64,000 nt of DNA from Dactylonectria macrodidyma. Lineage: Eukaryota > Ascomycota > Sordariomycetes > Hypocreales > Nectriaceae. The stretch is taken from NCBI GenBank assembly GCA_020744425.1, contig JAGMUV010000004.1, forward strand, positions 1,054,001-1,118,000, written 5' to 3'. This document shows positions 23,928-35,112 of the stretch, one piece after another; position 1 is the stretch's first letter; every line of letters starts with the position of its first letter. The notes under the pieces were generated by a model, which was not told the origin of the DNA, made no database searches, and worked only from the letters and a program-made list of their open reading frames with translations. A program made the translations under genes and the position numbers.

Positions 23928-24804
23928 ATGTCTGACCTCAAGCCCATCACCATTTACGTCCACGGTCCGCCAACAATCTTCCGTCTCCAAACACAGCGTC
24001 TCTAACAACCATCCCAGGCAGGGGCCCCAACCCCAAGAAAGTCATCATGATTTTTGAGGAACTCGGTATTCCCTATACTGCTGTATGCCGTCCCCCCAGC
24101 TCACACAGTCGAGAATTGCCTAGTTCTAACACATCCGCCTACAGATTCCCATCAAGAACCCCAAGGATGAGTCCTACACAAAAATCAACCCCAACGGCCG
24201 CCTGCCCGCCATCGAAGATCCCAACACGGGGCTCACCCTCTGGGAGTCGGGCGCCATCATCGAGTACATCATCGAAACCTATGACAAGGAGGAAAAGCTC
24301 ACGTTCTCCTCCACGCCCGAGAAGTGGCTCCTAAAGCAGTATTTGCACTTTCAGATGTCCGGCCAGGTGAGAAGAATACTTACACCACTCAATGTGCAAA
24401 AGTTCCGTGGGCTGACTTGGTAAATAGGGCCCCTACTATGGCCAAGCCGCTTGGTTCCACTTCTTTCACCCCGTTGACGTCCCCTCTGCCAAGGAGAGGT
24501 ACGAGGAGCAGGCCATTCGTGTTGTTCAGGTCCTCAATAACATCCTCGAGGGCAAGGAGTACCTCGTCGGCGGCAAGTGGTATGTCATACACCCTCAAAC
24601 GTCTTCTCTTCACTTGCTAATACGCTCAATCTCAGCACCTACGCCGATATTGCCTTCGTTAGCTGGAACACCCTATTGACCGTTGTTGGCGACATCTGGC
24701 TGAAATATGAGATTGACGAGAAGTACCCCAACTTCGCAGCCTGGCACAAGCGCCTGCTGGCTCGTCCTTCTGTTCAAAAGGGCCTCACCAACTTTGAGGA
24801 ATAG
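23928..24804 (+). CDS. Ure2-type glutathione S-transferase
   Basis: Five exons are supported by frame and splice sites: 23928-23964, 24018-24082, 24145-24366, 24428-24579 and 24636-24804, giving 214 aa. The N-terminal thioredoxin-like half has GPNPKKVIMIFEELGIPY, then NGRLPAIEDP and the glutathione-contact motif WESGAIIEYI. The C-terminal all-helical half contains GPYYGQAAWF and YADIAFVSW, ending in a RPSVQKGL-like tail. This is the pattern of fungal Ure2p/YfcG-like transferases, which conjugate or reduce substrates with glutathione in the cytosol; the substrate is unknown. The first intron has a weak GTCCGC donor but a good branch (TCTAAC) and CCCAG acceptor, and the others are canonical. 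The promoter has a TATA box, which suggests inducible expression (inference). Confidence 0.93.
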
Positions 24805-25392
24805 ACTCGAGATTTAGCTGGTGAAGCTGTGACGGTGTAGTGTAGTATTTGACGGCGTGCGCTCTTTACTTGCTTATATAGTATCACTATTAGCACAAGT
24901 TGTTTTGCCCTTTTCGCAATGGATTCCGCGACACTTTCCATAAGACTGCCGAATTACATAGGCTTTTGTGAGGTGTTACAACTTATGGCTACCTCCACCT
25001 CATTCATAGGAGATTCTTGGCGACGAGGGCAAGAGCAGCAGTACATCTTCGTTTGTGGTGGTAGGGCCGTCCCAGTGCTGCAGCTAGGTAGTAGCCATGC
25101 ATATAGAATATCAACTAGATCATGAGAGGTGCTCAAATTTACTGGCAAAATTCGAGATGCGTTTCAGTGGCCAACCTGCAGTTCATGACATTTTTTCGGC
25201 CTCGGACGAAATTGGTATTAAGGAGAGAGGGCGCGAACAGGTGACCAGAAAGTAGTACAGTTTGTAGCCATGGCAAAGCCGCATTCTACTAATGTCGGTA
25301 TTCTATCTGGAGCATCTTTTGTGCTTCAATCTGCATGCTTTACAACTCAGGTGTTGACTCCTCGGAATATTTTCATCCCGAGGCGACCCAAT
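24805..25392. other. Convergent 3' intergenic spacer
   Basis: About 590 bp between the stop codons of the glutathione S-transferase gene and the minus-strand small protein gene. Short open frames only; nothing else seen. Confidence 0.5.
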
Positions 25393-25914
25393 CTAGTCTT
25401 CCCAAACCGACGCTTTAGCCTTCTCAGCATCTTCTTTCGCTTTCTTCTCTGCGGCTTTCTCTTGCTCGCGTCGCTTCTTCTCCTGCTCTTGGACAGACCT
25501 TTGGTAGGCGCGCTGCTCGTCTGTCAGCTTCGGCGCCTTGAGGCCCAGGCCGGCGACGATCATGCGCCGCGCTACAGCGTCCGTCTTCTCCGGTCGTCGC
25601 GAGGAGTCAGCCAATCCTCGTGATGCAGAAGTATCTGGCTCGGTGCTCCATGACGAGCCTTCTGGGGAGAAGTGGGTTGACGAAGAAGCTGAGGGCTGCT
25701 TGGATATGGGCACGATGTCGTCATGCTGGCTCTCTTCCTCATCTGCTTGGGACGCAGGTTCCGGCTCCGAGTCGGAAAGTTCTTCGTCTTCCCAAGAGTC
25801 GGCAACAACTTTCTTTGACCTTTTCTTTGCGGGCTTTGCGACAACTTTTAGTTTGTTGAGGGAGAGTTTATTGAGGGAGGATGAGACATCACCGTCCTGG
25901 GAGGTCGGTGACAT
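25393..25914 (-). CDS. Small charged protein of unknown function
   Basis: A single exon of 173 aa, taking ATG at 25914 (MSPTSQDG) rather than an in-frame ATG 66 nt upstream, because the upstream part is hydrophobic and leader-like. I do not recognise the family. It has a Lys-rich segment after residue 20 (AKKRSKKV), an acidic Ser/Glu stretch (DSWEDEELSDSEPEP), a Ser-rich linker and a strongly charged coiled-coil-like C-terminus rich in Glu, Lys and Arg, ending in ASVWED. Trp flanked by Asp/Glu appears both near the start (DSWEDE) and at the very end (VWED). Lack of a signal peptide suggests a nuclear or cytosolic protein. Codon use is like that of neighbouring genes, so it is probably real. 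Confidence 0.72.
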   Translation of the reverse strand: MSPTSQDGDVSSSLNKLSLNKLKVVAKPAKKRSKKVVADSWEDEELSDSEPEPASQADEEESQHDDIVPISKQPSASSSTHFSPEGSSWSTEPDTSASRGLADSSRRPEKTDAVARRMIVAGLGLKAPKLTDEQRAYQRSVQEQEKKRREQEKAAEKKAKEDAEKAKASVWED

Positions 25915-27055
25915 GGTAGAGGTTTGTGGAATCTTCTTGGCCAAGAAACTCCAGATGTATTGTATGAAGAAAACCCACACTCAACTTAAGGGTTCAAGGT
26001 ATCAAATTGGATGTTATTCGATGATGAGATGTTGGGAGAATTCATAGTGTTGAGTGAGGTTCCCAAAATTGGACGCAGATGTGATCGCTGTCCGATTGGT
26101 TCTTGCTCATCCAATGCGGAGATCTTGCAACAATTCTGGTAGTCTAGGGTAGCGCCTGGGATGTGGGGAACTTGGGAGCACTGAGGAGGAAGGCGGGCTA
26201 TGGAGTTAAAGGTACCCAGATGCCCAAGGCATTAACGGTCATGACATGGTATGGTTACGGTCCGACCTTGCGCGGACAGAATGTTCTAGATATATACAAG
26301 AATGCTACCTTTTCTGATTGGTAAGTGAGGGGGTTTTTCTAATTACGTGGTGGTCATATCAAATTTGCATGTACTAATTAGTACCTGGTTACTCTTCTCC
26401 AGTCCTTCCGGAAACCCTGCAATTCTAGGCACAGAAGTATGTGCGTGTACTGCTGCTGTGGGGGCTGGCCGAGGTTGGGCGAGGATGAGACTGTGAAGGG
26501 TTACACTTATGGCATAGGAAACACTATGGACTGGACAAAGAGTCATTGAGAATAGAATGGTATGATGTGGGAAAGCTGGTTAGTACCATTATACATCTTA
26601 CTGGACAATCTGCATGTTGTGATGATCTGCCAGGGGAGGCTATTGGCATCCTAGAACTGGCACACGAGCCCCGATACAAAGATATCACAATCTGATAACC
26701 AAGCACAGCCGATGTCAAACAAATGCCGGGATAGGCCGGCCCCTCATTGCCGATATTCTACCGATGGAAGCTCATGGTGTCGAAATTTATGATGTCGACG
26801 GTATAATAGTCCGACGTCGCCATAAGACATTATTAAGTCGCCTCCACCACCCGTGATGCGCACAATTACGTCTAACACCCCCCCTTCTCGACCGACTCCA
26901 ATAATACACCCGTCCCTGTGCTTCTCTACCCGCATTCCTTCGTTCGCCATTTAATTGTCCGCCTTCGTTTCCGAGTTGCCCAGCGCGGGGGGGTGCCACC
27001 ACTGCCGTCTCTCCATCCTGTTCCAGCTACAGTTTCTCGACAGCTCCCGCCCACC
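25915..27055. promoter_or_regulatory. Divergent promoter region (small charged protein and Lon protease)
   Basis: About 1.1 kb separates the two divergent starts. The right end (26870-27055) is CT-rich and is the likely PIM1 leader; the frame there is open but has no upstream ATG. No repeat or RNA gene was recognised in the AT-richer middle. Confidence 0.5.
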
Positions 27056-30000
27056 ATGATTCCTCGCTCACGCCTCTCCGGGCGCCTCATCCTCGAGCGC
27101 TCCGCCGCCCACGCATGCCAAGCACCCTCTAAAGCCATCGCACGAAGATGGGCTTCGTCCCCAGCTCACCGAAACCCTCACATCTGCGGTCGCCGACTAC
27201 CGGCCCACCAGCCGCGGCTGGTGGGCGCGGCCTTTTCAACTTCTGCTAGGCTGGCCAAGAAGGAGGACAAGGACAAGAGCTTCTTTGACTCGACGATAGA
27301 GCCTCCTACGGAGCCGCTCTCTGAGGAGGAAGCCAAGGCCAATCGTGAGCATCAACGGAAAGACGCCGACGAGAAGCTAGCCGAGGCGAAGAACACAGGC
27401 TCCGACTCATCAGCTTCTGCCAAGAGCGATGGCAGCAGCCAATCATCGGATAATAAGGCAGGCAGTTCCGCAAAAGGTGGTGTAGGATCAGGATCCGGAA
27501 ACGATGGCTCTGGGGGTGAGGGTGGCAAGCCCGGTCGAAAGGCTACCGAGAAGGCACTGCAGAAGCCCGTTGTTCCGGAGGTATACCCCCAGGTCTTGGC
27601 GATCCCCATTGCACGACGACCCCTCTTCCCTGGCTTTTACAAGGCAATCACTATCAAGGACCCCGATGTTGCAACCGCCATTACGGAGTCGATCAAGCGC
27701 GGCCAGCCCTATGTCGGTGCCTTCTTGTTCAAGGACGAAAATGAGGACGAGGATGTTATCCGCAACCCCGACGACGTGTATGATGTCGGTGTTTTCGCCC
27801 AGATTACGAGCGCCTTCCCTATCCACGGACAGGAGGGTGCGCTGACCGCTATCCTCTACCCCCATCGTCGTATTCGACTTTCGAGCCTGCTGCCTCCTGG
27901 TGGCCCAGATGCCAAGAAGTCTGATGCCAAGACCGAACCGACCCCGGAACCTATTCCCCAGAAGGCTGTCGAGGAGGAAACCGCACAGGAGAAGAAGGGC
28001 GATGTTGTGGCTAGCTTCGAGGAGAGCGCCGTGGAGAAGAAACCCGACCAGACGACTGAGAAGTACGAGCCTACCTCGTTCCTCAAGAAATACCCCGTTA
28101 GTCTGGTTAATGTGGAGAACCTCATCGACGAACCCTACGACCCCAAGAGCCCTGTTATCCGAGCCGTTACGAATGAGATTGTCAATGTCTTCAAGGAGGT
28201 TGCTACTATGAACAACCTTTTCCGGGATCAGATCTCCACCTTCTCCATGAGTCAATCTACCGGCAATGTAACATCAGAACCCGCCAAGCTTGCTGACTTC
28301 GCCGCCGCCGTGTCATCTGGCGAGCAAAAGGAGCTTCAGGAGGTGCTTGGTTGTCTTAATGTGGAGGAGAGGATGCAGAAGGCTCTCGTGGTGCTCAAGA
28401 AGGAGCTTATGAATGCCCAGTTGCAGTCCAAAATCAGCAAAGATGTGGAGAGCAAGATAAGCAAGAGGCAGCGAGAATACTGGCTCATGGAGCAAATGAA
28501 GGGTATTCGCCGAGAGCTGGGTCTCGAGTCTGATGGCAAGGATAAACTTGTGGAAAAGTTCAAAGAGAAGGCCAATAAGCTTGCTATGCCCGATGCTGTT
28601 CGCAAGGTATTCGATGAGGAGCTTAACAAGCTTGCTCATCTCGAGACGGCCGCATCGGAGTTCAATGTGACGAGGAACTACCTGGACTGGCTCACCCAGA
28701 TCCCCTGGGGCCGTAGGAGCCCTGAGAACTTTGGCATCCCCAACGCCGTCAAGGTCCTTGACCACGACCATCACGGACTGAAGGATGTCAAGGACCGTAT
28801 CCTCGAATTTATCGCGGTGGGCAAACTGCGAGGCACCGTGGAGGGCAAGATTCTCTGTTTCGTCGGACCTCCTGGTGTTGGCAAGACTAGCATCGGAAAG
28901 TCAATCGCCCGCGCTCTCAACCGAGAGTACTACCGATTTAGTGTCGGCGGCTTGACAGATGTGGCTGAGATCAAGGGCCACCGAAGGACCTATGTTGGAG
29001 CCTTACCTGGCCGTATCATCCAAGCGCTGAAGAAGTGCCAGACCGAAAACCCCCTTATCCTGATCGACGAGATTGACAAGATTGGCCGCGGATACCAGGG
29101 CGACCCTTCATCTGCGCTCCTTGAGCTTCTCGACCCCGAGCAGAACAATTCTTTTTTGGACCACTACATGGACGTCCCCGTTGACCTGTCTAAGGTTTTG
29201 TTTGTGTGCACAGCTAACATGACGGATACTATTCCTCGACCTCTCTTGGACCGAATGGAGCTCATCACGCTTTCTGGCTACGTAGCAGATGAAAAGATGG
29301 CCATCGCTGAGCGATACCTGGCACCTGCTGCTAAGGAAGCTGCGGGTCTCAAGGACGCCAACGTCACACTTAGCGAGGAGGCCATCGAGGAGCTGATCAA
29401 GTCGTACTGCCGAGAGTCGGGAGTCCGAAACCTCAAGAAGCAAATTGAGAAGGTCTACCGGAAGTCGGCCCTAAAGATCGTTCAAGAACTAGGCGAGGAA
29501 GTTCTCCCCGAAGAGGATGCCCTGACCGATGAGGGCAAGGCTCTCCTGGAAGAGGCAGAGAAGAAGGCTGATGAGCTCACCGAAGGCAAGGAGGTGAGCG
29601 CAGAGGCCTCAGCAGAGTCGGACGAGGTTAAGGGTACAGAGAAGCCCCGCAAGGCGCTCAAGGTCCCCGACTCCGTGCAGGTGGTCATTGGCAAGGACAA
29701 CCTCACTGACTATGTCGGCCCCCCTGTCTTTACCTCGGACCGCCTCTACGAGGTAAGCCCGCCAGGGGTCTCAATGGGTCTCGCGTGGACGCAGATGGGT
29801 GGCGCTGCCATGTACATTGAGTCCATTCTGCAGGCGCCCCTGCGGCCTTCCACTCGACCAAGCCTCGAGATTACCGGTAACCTCAAGACGGTCATGAAAG
29901 AGTCGACATCTATTGCCTACTCCTTTGCCAAGTCCTTCATGGTCAAGCAGTTCCCCGACAACCACTTTTTCAACAAGGCCAAGATGCACCTTCACGTACC

Positions 30001-30517
30001 TGACGGTGCCGTCCCCAAGGACGGTCCCTCGGCCGGCATCACAATGACGACTTCTATGCTATCCCTCGCCCTCGACGCCCCTGTCGACCCGACCGTCGCC
30101 ATGACCGGCGAGATCACCTTGACAGGCAAGGTCCTCCGCATCGGCGGACTCCGCGAGAAGACTGTGGCCGCTCGACGTGCAGGCTGCAAGACCGTCATCT
30201 TCCCCAAGGACAACATGTCCGACTGGCTAGAGCTTCCTCAGGTACGTTCTAAGAGGACACACAACACGGGGGTTTATTCCTCCCCCATATCCCCCACGCA
30301 ACCCCCGTGCTCTCTCCCCTCGTAAAGTACGTGACTAATCGATACGCGATAGAATATCAAGGAGGGCATCGAGGGTCATCCTGTGGCTTGGTACCCCGAA
30401 GTCTTCGAACTCATTTTCCCCAACCTCGACCGCGACCAGGCCAACACGTGCAAGATCTGCGAGTGGGAATCTAAGCAGAAGAAGAGTGACAAGGACGCCG
30501 CCGAGGAGGACGACTAG
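27056..30517 (+). CDS. PIM1: Mitochondrial ATP-dependent Lon protease
   Basis: The mitochondrial matrix AAA+ serine protease that degrades misfolded and oxidised proteins and helps maintain mtDNA (known). Exons 27056-30241 and 30353-30517 encode about 1,116 aa. An Arg/Ser-rich presequence covers the first about 60 residues, followed by a low-complexity linker and the Lon N-terminal substrate domain (VLAIPIARRPLFPGF onwards). The ATPase has Walker A GPPGVGKTS (about 603-611), Walker B LILIDEID (about 666) and sensor residues. A charged insertion (about 820-880) separates it from the protease, typical of fungal PIM1. The catalytic dyad is Ser992 in DGPSAGI and Lys1035 in GGLREK. The second exon supplies the end of the protease domain and a tail with a CxxC motif (TCKICEW). 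The start is the first in-frame ATG. Confidence 0.97.
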
Positions 30518-33100
30518 AGGCGCATGAGACGATTTACAACTTCTCGCCCGCACTGGTAACATGCTTACTGGTGCGCATCAACCAGGAGATTCGACTAGTA
30601 TACATGCAGCTTCGCAGGGATCGAGAGCGACAGCGAGAAAGCCAATCCTGCAGGGCATTTTGGGGGGCGTTAGGGCACCGGGCAAGAAACCTAGATGGAA
30701 ACGATGATAAAGACTCCTACTCTGTTATACCAACATTTCGATCCTTGTACTTTTAGAAGCACGCCCAGTAGCAGCACTAGTAGTTATTTGGGGAGGTGGA
30801 GATGGAGCAGCAGCAGATGTGAGCATCTTGACAACATCTCCGTGTATAATTGTACATTTTGGACAAACTAACATCTGCCCCAACGTACATTACATAACTG
30901 ATTTATGCATTGACTGAAGTCGTAACAACGTCTCAAGGACGCAAGAGTAACTAAACACATCGAAATGGACCTGACTAGGCTCTGGGCATCAACGATATCG
31001 GGCTTGACTAACACGCGGTTGCTGGCAATGACAATGACGGCGTTGAAACCACTCCTGAGATAAGAGACGTGAGGTGGCTAGTGCCATTCCAAAGCCGGTG
31101 ATCGGGCCGCGAGCCGGAGACGCAAGGATTGCGAACGCCGTAGGCGGGTTTCGGCGAGGCAATCTAAAGGGCCATGTGGCTATGCTGTGGCCCAATCGTT
31201 AGGAGGGAGTGAAGAGGCAATTTTTTCTCTCAGATGTGAAGACCCGACATACGAAGCTAAGCGCGCCGGGTCCTGGTCCTGGTTCGTTGATGCGGGATGC
31301 GGGATCGGTGGGGTTGAGGGCGGGACGGGCCTAGTGAAGAGAATTGGACTGATTAGGAAACAACTCGGGGTATGAATCGGCGCGTGTGTGTGTCTATCGA
31401 ATCAATTGGAACTTTGCCGTACAGGAAGCCTTTTCGCATCCCAAGGCACTCAGCTCATAGTTTGCTCAAGAACCAACCTGAGAGGCTAGGCTAAAGCAGG
31501 CGGCTCAAGTAAAGCCCCGCTATGATGCGACAGAGGCTGGTTGGCTGGGTAGGGAGGACTTATGAAAACGGCCGACCCAATGAATGGCTGGGCGAGCGCG
31601 TTAGCATCGCAACGTGAGCCGGAGGTGGGATACAGTTCCATTGCTTGCATGGCGAGCTGACAGCCTGTCGCAGCACGGGGCAGCCTCACTGGACCAACAC
31701 AAGCAATTGGGATGCTGCACTCATGCCTGACTCCACCCGTTTTGGTGTTTGGCTTTGGGCTTAGAGGCGGGAATTGATGGATTGGACACAACGATTGGGC
31801 CGCCCGAAGTGTTCGTGCAAAGTGGTCAGTGTTGTGTGACGCCGTGAGTTTCGAATGAGAACTGACAGGATGCGACACATATGCCCGAATGATGCAGTGC
31901 GTCTGTAATGAATTTTCCAGATCAAGGGATGGGCTTTTTGTGGCGTCTTGAAGTTGGGTGTAACGAACCTGGGGTAGTCGTGGGATTGAAAGCAGGGGTC
32001 ATGGCTTGCTTTAGAGCCTCAAACCCATTGACTTGCTAGATAGTGTCGGATTCGATCCTATCTACAAGTTTGAGTGAAGAGCTAGAAAATACTCCGTATG
32101 GGAGCGAGCGAATGACTCTCGCGTCCCTCCAGTCCGGCTCTTGAGTCATCGGACCCCGAAGAAATCCAGGGTAAGAGTCGAGATGCAAGATGGGATGGGG
32201 TGTCTATGATAGTGTGGGCGACCATGTCAACTCATCGACGCATGTGCGTAGCAGCTGTGGTTCCCCAAGCTCCCTGAGACATTCATCTGCAGAGCAGATG
32301 TGCGTAAGAGAGAAAGAGGGTAAACGCGTCATTATCTTGGCGTATTTTCGAGGCCGGCGAGCAGCTAGGGCAGCTAGCCGGTCAGCAGCATGCCGGCTGA
32401 TGCACATGATGACGATAATCTGGCCGCAGCGAGCGGCTGGATACAACATGCTCAGCCTGCGGACCTACTACGGAATAGTAAGTCAGGAGAGGTAGCGCTT
32501 CATTGTTGTCCAGCGATTTTGGCCGCCTCACCCTAAGCAGTGGCATTGCTTGCTGGGGCCGATGTTGAGCTAGTAGAGAGCCATGTGCTCTGGGGTCATC
32601 GAGTTGGGCGGTGACGGGCGCATTTGAGATGCCCAACTCAATGGCGCCGTCGCTTGCGTGTGTGGTTGGCAGTGCGAAGGCAATCGGATCGCCTTGTGGT
32701 TCGAGCCCGGGAGGTCAGCAGTGCAGGGCAGGTCAGGGGGGTTCTTGTCAGTCTACCAGAACCAGGCCGTGGCCAAACAAAAAGCAAATCCTCTTAGCCT
32801 CCGCAAGTGGGTAGTGTGGTTGTGTTGTGTCCGTGGGTTGGGTGGTAAGGCAAGGTTGACCAGGACCAGGTCCCTTGCAACACCGACACAGTGGTTTGTC
32901 AGGTCCTCCGCTTGACGAGTCTGGGCCGTGCTAGATCTGGACATACTTTGGTTTTGGTGGTGTTGATGGCGGTGATGAAGTTGAAGATGGCATGTATAGA
33001 TGCTGCTGTTTTGATCACGCTGAAACAGAAAGAGGTGAAGGAACAAGGCATAGGTATGCACGTTTCGGTGGCTTTTGTGCCTTGGGGGGGCAACCACAAG
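30518..33100. other. Intergenic region downstream of PIM1
   Basis: About 2.6 kb holding the PIM1 3' UTR and otherwise no supported gene. Open frames of 60-130 codons on both strands lack recognisable products or splice structure. No tRNA-like fold was found; a GGTTCGAGCCC string near 32699 lacks a pairing T stem. Confidence 0.45.
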
Positions 33101-35112
33101 GTAGGTAGGTAAGCAGCGAGCAATCTCCGTACCTGCCTTGAGTAACTCCAGAGACAAGAAACGTGCCTGTGGGGTTGAAAACTGTCACCACCTTCATTTC
33201 TGCGGTCTCGCTCCTGCTGTTAGGTACCCACCTGCCTAATGATATCACTTGTCTTTCTCCTCTTCTCGTCTTCTCACTCCTTTTTCGCATTCCAATCCTT
33301 GGGAAGCGTCAGCGTGATTCCCAGTTCTACCTCCCGGTAAACTCGACACCCGTTATTCGTCACTTGGATCTGGCCCTCCTTCCTACTTGATTCCGCGAAA
33401 CACCCTAGCCTCCTGAATACCCGTCCGAGGCCTCAGTGCCCGACCTGCTCTCTGCCTGACCTCGGGATGCATCACCGCCCCCCCCTCTGACTGTTTTGGA
33501 CCTCATCCATCTGTGCGGGTACCGTCCAACCCGCCTTAGCGTGGACGAAATGGGACGAGACCAGGGACTCTAGAGGGGCCAGCTCATCGATGGGTCCCCA
33601 CCAGCCAGCGTCACCGTCTCCCGACGACTGCTGCAGGCGCAGGCGACAGACGACAGACGATGGTACGGGGGACGGGCAACGGGCGACGAGAGGACAGGTA
33701 GGGCGACAGGGCGACAGGGCGAGCAGGACTTCTGGATGGCCGTGGATGAAGTTGCCTTGAGCCCGAGACGGCCAGTTAGAGGTATGAAGTGGTATTCCCC
33801 ACCTCGAACCCCCCGGGCCGTCAGTGAGGTTGGGTGACCGCAGCCCTGCGTGGACGTTGGACAATGGTGGCTCTGCTGGCCAGTCAGCGAGGAAGGCAGC
33901 CCTCTGGCCCTGAGGCCCCTGGTACCCGTGCTGGACGCCTTGAACCCCAGCCTCCGTCCCCGGCGGGAGAGCAAGGCGCCCCAGGCTTAGCGGGCTTCTA
34001 GGCGTCCAAGAAGCGTCTGCAGATGGGTGTGGACCGTTGTGGCCCGGTTGCTTCCAGGGCTCCTCGTCCCAGAAACGTCCCAAAAAGCACCCTGAGCTGC
34101 TGGGCAAACCCAGCGTCTCTGCTGCCCGCCGGCCCCCCGTAACCTCCCGCGTCACCATCTCGCCCAACTCACCCCACTCAGTCCACACACACCAACGCCA
34201 CTCACACTGGGCTCCTCATACCCGCTACTACTGCCGCCGCCGCCCGCTTTAGGTAGACCGGCGTCTTGGCCAGTGGTCATGGTTTAATATCAGCACGTTG
34301 TGCATCGCTCACTGCATCTCAAGTCATCGTTCGTCCCTCTCCTCACGACCCCGGGTCCTGGGCTCTGGTTTTCCAGCTCAAGAGTCTTAACCGTCCATCA
34401 GCCTCGCTGCAATTGCTGGCCGCCCCCCTTTCGCCTCGCCTCGCCTCACCTCTTCACCACGGCTTCGTCTTGCTCCTTGGTTCTCAGCCGCCTCCGTCTC
34501 CGCCTCGGCCGGCTTCGCTCCACGAACGTGGACCCGCTCTCACCGACAGGCGCTACCAGCCACCTTACCTTGTCTTGGGCTGCCACAACGCCTAAAACAA
34601 CACTCGTCGCTCATCTTGGCTCGTTCTTGCTCTTCATGAACGAGACATGGTCTCTTATCCTCGCTCTCGCTCACCTCACGTCAGAAGCCCGCCTGTTTGA
34701 CCGAGGAGCTGCGTGGCTTGTCCCTCGTCCCTCGTCGGTTCTCGTCAGTGCACCTGTAATTACCGTCCCATCGTCCCATCAGATGACGGTGTGCATGCTT
34801 GCATCTTCTTCTCTCTCGCATCTTCAAGCCATCTTTTTTTCCTTCCTTCGTCAGCTCTTCTTATCCATAGAACAAGACCCGCCGGCCTCCATATTCGCAT
34901 ATGTGCCAGCATCTTTCGCCACTACGAATTTCCTCTCGTCAATTTCCTAGCCAGTAATCACTGCTGAATCGCTCCCCCCCCACGACTTACCTCGCTCGTC
35001 ATTGCTCCCATCTTCAACTTGGACTATTTCAATCTGCCCCTGGCTCCTTGTGTGACAGTGACTTCGACAAATATTTCGAAACCTATTTATCTACGCTGGC
35101 ATTGTCGCCGCC
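33101..35112 (+). promoter_or_regulatory. Promoter and very long CT-rich leader region of the kinase-like gene
   Basis: Read on the plus strand, 33180-35112 is dominated by C/T with many TCTC, CCTC and CGTC strings, as in a fungal promoter-leader. Several upstream ATGs open short frames (for example from 35048), so upstream ORF control is possible. Repeated gggcgaca units occur near 33695-33725. Long antisense open frames (34188-33472) arise from the base skew and are not called. Confidence 0.4.

Noticed and set aside
32690..32720. B-box-like GGTTCGAGCCC
   Set aside because: The flanking bases do not pair as a T stem and there is no A box upstream at the right distance.
33472..34188. 238-codon minus-strand frame
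   Set aside because: It overlaps the pyrimidine-skewed leader region; the purine-rich opposite strand and rare stops explain it. No recognisable protein motif.
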